From: Pseudisothecium myosuroides
Lineage: Eukaryota; Streptophyta; Bryopsida; Hypnales; Lembophyllaceae
Reading direction: 5' to 3'
NCBI GenBank assembly: GCA_951799445.1
Contig: OX637296.1
Span: 15,314,001 to 15,378,000, forward strand
Length of the DNA stretch: 64,000 bases
The position numbers and the translations under genes were made by a program. A model generated the notes under the pieces. It did no database searches and was not told the origin of the DNA. It saw only the letters and a list, made by a program, of their open reading frames with translations. Positions 59,397-64,000 of the stretch are shown piece after piece. Position 1 is the stretch's first letter; every line of letters starts with the position of its first letter.

Positions 59397-59400
59397 TTAA

Positions 59401-60049
59401 GGGAATGCGCGATGGGTGGATGTGATACATGATATTTCGTGATATCTATATCAAAACTAGGTGAAGTTTGATTAGTGGTCTTTAAGATACAGGAGTAATA
59501 TGACTATTTTCGGCTATTTTGACCTTAATAAATGAAAAGTTCCTTTACAAAAAATTGCCCAACATCTTTTGGCTGTAGCCAAGTGGCGAAAAATAGTGCA
59601 ATAAAATAACACTGGCTGGAGCCTGACTGCCCGGCTTCCACTGAACGAACCCCAATTTTTACATTATATTTTAATTTTGGATGGAAGGCATCTGATTCCT
59701 GAATGGTCCGCTGCTGATCTTCCCAGAAGTTAGGAGCACGCCAGCACGGTGAGGTAAAGCTAGTGGGTAATCAGTACACGTTATCAGTGAGGTTCAGTTT
59801 ATGATTTAAAACTGTTTGGAGTACGGGTCATGTTCGATTCAACACCCGGCTTGCTAGTGTTGGCGAATTATTTTTAAGGATATAAGGCATTTGGTACTTG
59901 GAGTTAAGAATTTCATGGGTTCAGAATGAGTCATTTCAAATTTTTAACGCTCTTCTTCATAGACTCCACAACTTTTTCAGAATGTTTTGCCATTCTTCTT
60001 CATAGAACTTTAGTGAAAACTTCCATCATTTTGTGAAACTCTTTGCTCT
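59401..60049. other. Shared non-coding stretch
   Basis: It matches 32,150-32,176 and then 33,764-34,976, lacking the Tc1 element, the short TTAA element and the CATTAG MITE. No gene seen. Confidence 0.5.
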
Positions 60050-60308
60050 TTAAGGGTGAATGCAAGACACACCTGCCAATTTTGTTGCATTTTGACGATA
60101 TTCATCATTTTTTTTTTGCAATACTTTAAAATTAGAAAAATAATTTTTTTAAATTAAAAAAAATATGGCTAATGTGTATATCTTTAAGATGAAGGTAATT
60201 ACCAAAGGAAATTTATTAAAAAATTATCTAAGCAGGAGAATTAGAATAGTGCCAAATCTTAAGAAAATGGATATTTTGATAATTCAATTAGTTAAAAGTA
60301 GAAGAGAA

Positions 60309-61039
60309 GGGTCATTGCACGAAACACTTGTACTATTTTTTGTCATATGATGCATGCTAATTAGTTTTTTGACTATAACTTTTGCAATCTGGCTCCAAAT
60401 GATTCGAAATTTATAGACAAGGTACTGATGACTAATATACACCTTGCATAATTTTTTGGAATTTAAAAAAAAAATTACTATTTAAAAATAGCCCCCGATA
60501 ATATGTCACACTTGCCAATTTGGAGGTTTCTAGTACTATTTAGTACCCATAAAAACGAATTTGGAGTTGAAATTTGGCAGAGATGGTCTTCTAGTAGACT
60601 TGTAGCTATTGTCCAAAGGAATTCTAAAAATAATTAATTTTGTGTTGTGTGGAAGTCCACAAAGTGAGCTTCTTTCTGCTTGCATTTTAAAACACATAGA
60701 ACATTATTTTGGAGGGTTTTTTGGCGAATGACCATCTCCATAGAGTTGTTACAAATGGCCAGTTTTTATTTTATTTATTGAATTTTATTTCCTATTTTTA
60801 ACTAATTAAAACATCAAAATATCTATTTTCTTGAGACTTGGCACTTTTCTAGTTTTCCAACTTAGAGAATTTTTCTATGCATTTTCTTTGCTGGTTACCT
60901 TCAATGTAAAGGTGTATACATTCGTCATATTTTTTCTATTTTTTAGAAATATTTTTTCTATTTTTAAAGTATTGTAGAAAAAAATCATGAATACAGTTCA
61001 AAACGCAACAAAATTGACAGGTGTTTTGTGCAGTCACCG
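60309..61039. mobile_element. Nested 731-bp GGGT-family element, 4-bp TSD (AGAA)
   Basis: Ends GGGTCATTGCACGAAACAC and GTGTTTTGTGCAGTCACCG. AGAA at 60,305-60,308 and 61,040-61,043. It lies inside another member of its own family. Confidence 0.85.
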
Positions 61040-61100
61040 AGAAAGATAAATACATAAAATAAAAATTTGCCAATAGTAAGAACTCTATGGAGATGGTCAT

Positions 61101-61930
61101 TGTTGAAGAAGGATTAATGACCAATTTGGAAATTATCCTATTAGTATAATAAGTTCGTTCCAAAGGAGACGGTCAAGTAGGAAATCAATGCTAATGGGAC
61201 TAATACCTAAAATAGCTAATACAATCCTGAAATAGAAGACTATGATCCAATTTGGAAAATCAATAATCACTCAATCTACAACGACATTGCATATCAAATC
61301 TATACACAATTTACAATCCAAATTTTCAATTAACACATTCAATTATCACAGCTCATCAAGAACACATACACATACACACCACTCAATTTGGCTCAAAGTC
61401 ATATCATATTAACCAAATTGGTGAATAAATCACTATTAAACATCTTCTTAGATTCTCCAATTTGACACAAGCTCACTCCCAACTTCCACTACATAGCACT
61501 CATATTGTTCTCATCAACTTATAACTTCCACCTCTCACATTCACATATCATCACACCAAAACTAACACACACTTGTCCAACCTTGGACACACATACAACA
61601 AAAAGAAAACATAACATGACTCAAACCGGCCGGGACTCGCACTGGCTCTCTCTCTCCAAGTGGGTGAAAATGAATTCAGAAAGAAGTACCTAATAGGGAC
61701 CAGAACGGTAGTTGACAAACCGCCCAACTAGAAATACTAACCACAAAGGAAAACCACCCAAATTGGACTTGATATCCTCAAAATTAGCCCCATAACTACA
61801 TTCCAACTTGGTAAAATATCTCAAAATCACCAAATTGAAACACTATCTCACAAAAAAGCCTATCAAAAATCCAAATAAGCACTCAAAAAGTTAAAAAATA
61901 AATAAAAAACATCCAACTAATTTATCTACA
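61101..61930. mobile_element. Solo LTR, 830 bp, 5-bp TSD
   Basis: It starts TGTTGAAG and ends ATCTACA (TG...CA). GTCAT flanks both sides (61,096-61,100 and 61,931-61,935). The host element is continuous across it when compared with 37,958-38,687 (GGTCATTCACCC). No internal retroelement sequence, so it is a solo LTR left by recombination. The 62-codon frame inside is not a gene. Confidence 0.88.
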
Positions 61931-62359
61931 GTCATTCACCCAAAAAAACTCCAAAATAACATTTTATATGTTACAAAATGCAAGCAGAAAGAGGCGCACT
62001 TTGTGGACTTCCACACCACATACAATTAATTATTTTTAGAATTCCTTTGGACAATAGCTACAAATCAACTAGAAGACCATCCCCTCCAAATTTCAGCTCA
62101 AAATTCATTTTTTGGGGTACTAAATAGTACTAAGAACCTCCAAATTGGCAAATGTGACATAGAATTGGGGGCTATTTTTGGATAGTAAACTATTTTTGAA
62201 AGTTACAAAAAATTAGGCAAGGTGTGTAATAGTTATGAGTACCTTATTTATAAATCTTGAATCATTTGGAGCCAAATTGCAAAAGTTATAGCCAAAAAAC
62301 AAATCAAAACGCAGGATGTGACTCAAAATAGTACAAATGTTTCTTGCATTCATCCTTAA

Positions 62360-63096
62360 GCTCTTAGTACAGGTGTAATTTCATGTCTTTTGTTGAAATA
62401 CTCTTCATGTATAGCATCTCTAGTCACTTATATGATTTCTACAAATTCAAACACTCTAAACTTGAAATTTTAAATTTGTCTTGAACAAAAATTTTAGATT
62501 TTCTCAAAATTTTGGACATTTTCCATTTTGAATTAAGTATGTATAAAATTGACATGCACATAGGATATCTTTAGTTTAAATCTTTAGCGGTAGCTAAAAT
62601 ATTTTTGGTGATTTTTGCCAAAATCTTATCTAATTTTGATAGATTGGCACCAACTGCTTTAATTCTACAAAAAATGGGTGAAAATGGATGAAATCGCTAA
62701 ATCCTTCAAAAAAATATTAGATTTGCCAATATTTGTATGAAAGTTTCTAATGATGTATAATATTGTTGTTGATTGTACAGATATCATGGGTGATTTCATC
62801 CACTTTTTACTTACTTGCATGCATTCTAGTGTGCTATTTGCTCTACTAAAATTGGTTATTTAGAGAATAGCAATTTAACCCTATCAATACACTGATAATG
62901 AAATTCAGTGTTAATCACAGTAATTAAAACATCAATTTTGTAAAATTGGCAATATTCAATGTGTCCAAAATTATGACATATATCGTCACAAAAATCTCAT
63001 TCTAGGCCACTAACTAGGACTAGTATAGATTTTGGATTTAAGCCTTGCATCCCAAACTCCACCAAAGTAATGAAATATTACCAATTTGCAATTTCA
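62360..63096. other. Non-coding right end of copy B
   Basis: From about 62,820 it matches 35,880-36,135. GGATGAA words at about 62,680-62,700. No gene seen. Confidence 0.5.
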
Positions 63097-63100
63097 TTAA

Positions 63101-64000
63101 CCCTTAAAAGACCAACATGCCTTTTTTGGCAACATAGATATTTTGGGCAGGTACGTGTGACTGGAGATTTGCATATTTTGGGCTGAAATTTTTATAGAAG
63201 GTGGGGACGAGGAATATCTTTCATATGCACCAAATTTCATGACATTTGGAAATACGCGTCAAAAGTTATGGCCTAATATGTTGTTTGTTGGTCAACTCGG
63301 GCAGTCCGGGCAGATCTGAAAAAATCACTTTTTTCAAAAATAAAAAATTGAAATACGTATATAAGATTTATATATACGTGAAAAGCTTTGAATCATTCCA
63401 TTCTGATCAATGAGTCAAACGTTATGAGGATTTTTAGTTTGCAGGCAGTTATGGATTGTCTACTCTAAAATAAACTTTGAAGTCGATTATTTCACTCAAT
63501 TTTCAATATTTTTCAAAAAAATTAAAATTGTAGGATGTAGATTGTTTATTACAACATTGCAACCTTTGGGATTGGCATTTTTCAATTCCATAATTAACTT
63601 CTTAACAATTTAGTGTTTTGAACCATTCTCTACTTCTTTCTACTTACTATTTTTTTCCTATCTGTTGTACAATTCCAAATAATCTGAAAATTTTCAAGCA
63701 TGTAGCCAACTTGCCCTAAAGAATTAATCCAAAGAAGCACAACCATTTTGGAAATTTTTTCATAATAATCTGACCTTGTGAAGTGCAGCTGCCCGGTTTT
63801 TCCCAGGGCCAAAAAAAGGACTTTTGCCACTTCAAACACTAATATATTCCAATCTACACGATGAAAATTTCTGAAATTTTTTCCACATATTTTCAAACCA
63901 GAGAACTACAAGATCCTATGGTTACATGTGTCCAAAAATGATATTTTTCAAAAATTTGGTACTTGTACTAAAAATGGCAATTTTGGAGCATTTTTGGTGA
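63101..64000. mobile_element. TTAA-target (piggyBac-like) element, cut by window end
   Basis: It starts CCCTTAAAAGACC after TTAA (63,097-63,100) and is collinear with 4,598-5,516 up to the window end (last bases correspond to about 30-40 bp before the right terminus). The TTAA used is the one inside the end of the small MITE seen intact at 36,132-36,326. Confidence 0.88.

Larger units (their letters stand above)
60054..62355. mobile_element. Outer 4-bp-TSD GGGT-family element (732 bp) with two nested insertions
   Basis: It starts GGGTGAATGCAAG and ends CTTGCATTCATCC, with TTAA on both sides (60,050-60,053 and 62,356-62,359). The span is 2,302 bp. Removing 60,309-61,039 with its 4-bp TSD (735) and the solo LTR with its 5-bp TSD (835) leaves 732 bp, matching the other full copies (730, 731, 742). 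Confidence 0.9.
37825..63096. repeat. Segmental duplication, copy B
   Basis: It is collinear with copy A in direct orientation. Blocks specific to copy B: 37,958-38,687, 39,084-40,379, 44,333-44,933, 46,076-46,639, 49,795-50,723, 51,475-52,895, 55,029-55,160, 57,995-58,263, 58,827-59,396 and the inserts within 60,054-62,355. Shared DNA ends at about 63,096, where a TTAA element begins. Confidence 0.93.

Overview
The window is nuclear DNA of a eukaryote, most likely a land plant. It is AT-rich and gene-poor, has introns with GT/AG borders, carries an AP2/ERF (DREB-type) transcription factor gene, and is full of plant-style DNA transposons: a Stowaway-like MITE, CACTA, MULE and hAT-like elements, a tRNA-derived SINE and a solo LTR. 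A Tc1-type DD34E transposon and many TTAA-target elements are less usual for a flowering plant, but I cannot place the species.

The main layout is a direct tandem segmental duplication. Copy A runs from base 1 (cut by the window edge) to about 36,135. Copy B runs from 37,825 to about 63,096. Between them lie about 1.7 kb of non-duplicated DNA. Matching points lie about 38 kb apart at the left (1/37,825) and about 27 kb apart at the right (36,135/63,096), because each copy gained or lost different blocks after the duplication. Each copy therefore supplies the empty site for insertions in the other, and ends and target-site duplications (TSDs) can be read directly. Families resolved this way: a TTAA-target, piggyBac-like family (four insertions with empty sites); a non-autonomous family of 730-742 bp with GGGT ends and 4-bp TSDs, which I cannot assign to a superfamily; two 564-bp elements with CTCGGGG ends and perfect 8-bp TSDs; a hAT-like MITE; two CACTA elements; a MULE-type MITE; an element with a 6-bp TSD; and a retroposon-like insertion with a 13-bp TSD.

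Coding content is small. (1) An intact 338-aa DD34E Tc1 transposase at 32,518-33,534 lies inside a complete element, 32,177-33,763, with TA TSDs; copy B has the empty site. (2) An AP2/ERF gene with one intron inside the AP2 domain is present in both copies (minus strand, 29,352-30,468 and 55,762-56,875; 181 and 180 aa). The two genes are identical over about 1.7 kb, intron included, except for one Asp codon, while the flanks diverge, which suggests gene conversion. (3) Decayed in both copies: a zinc-ribbon gene of unknown role, a thiolase-like exon, and a possible unrecognised exon at 14,951-15,346 that is broken in copy B.

The rest is intergenic DNA made of old and young repeats, often nested. 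In the clearest nest, 60,054-62,355, removing an inner element and a solo LTR (each with its TSD) leaves exactly 732 bp, the family's full length. No ribosomal RNA gene, intact tRNA gene or CRISPR array was seen. All boundaries come from reading by eye.
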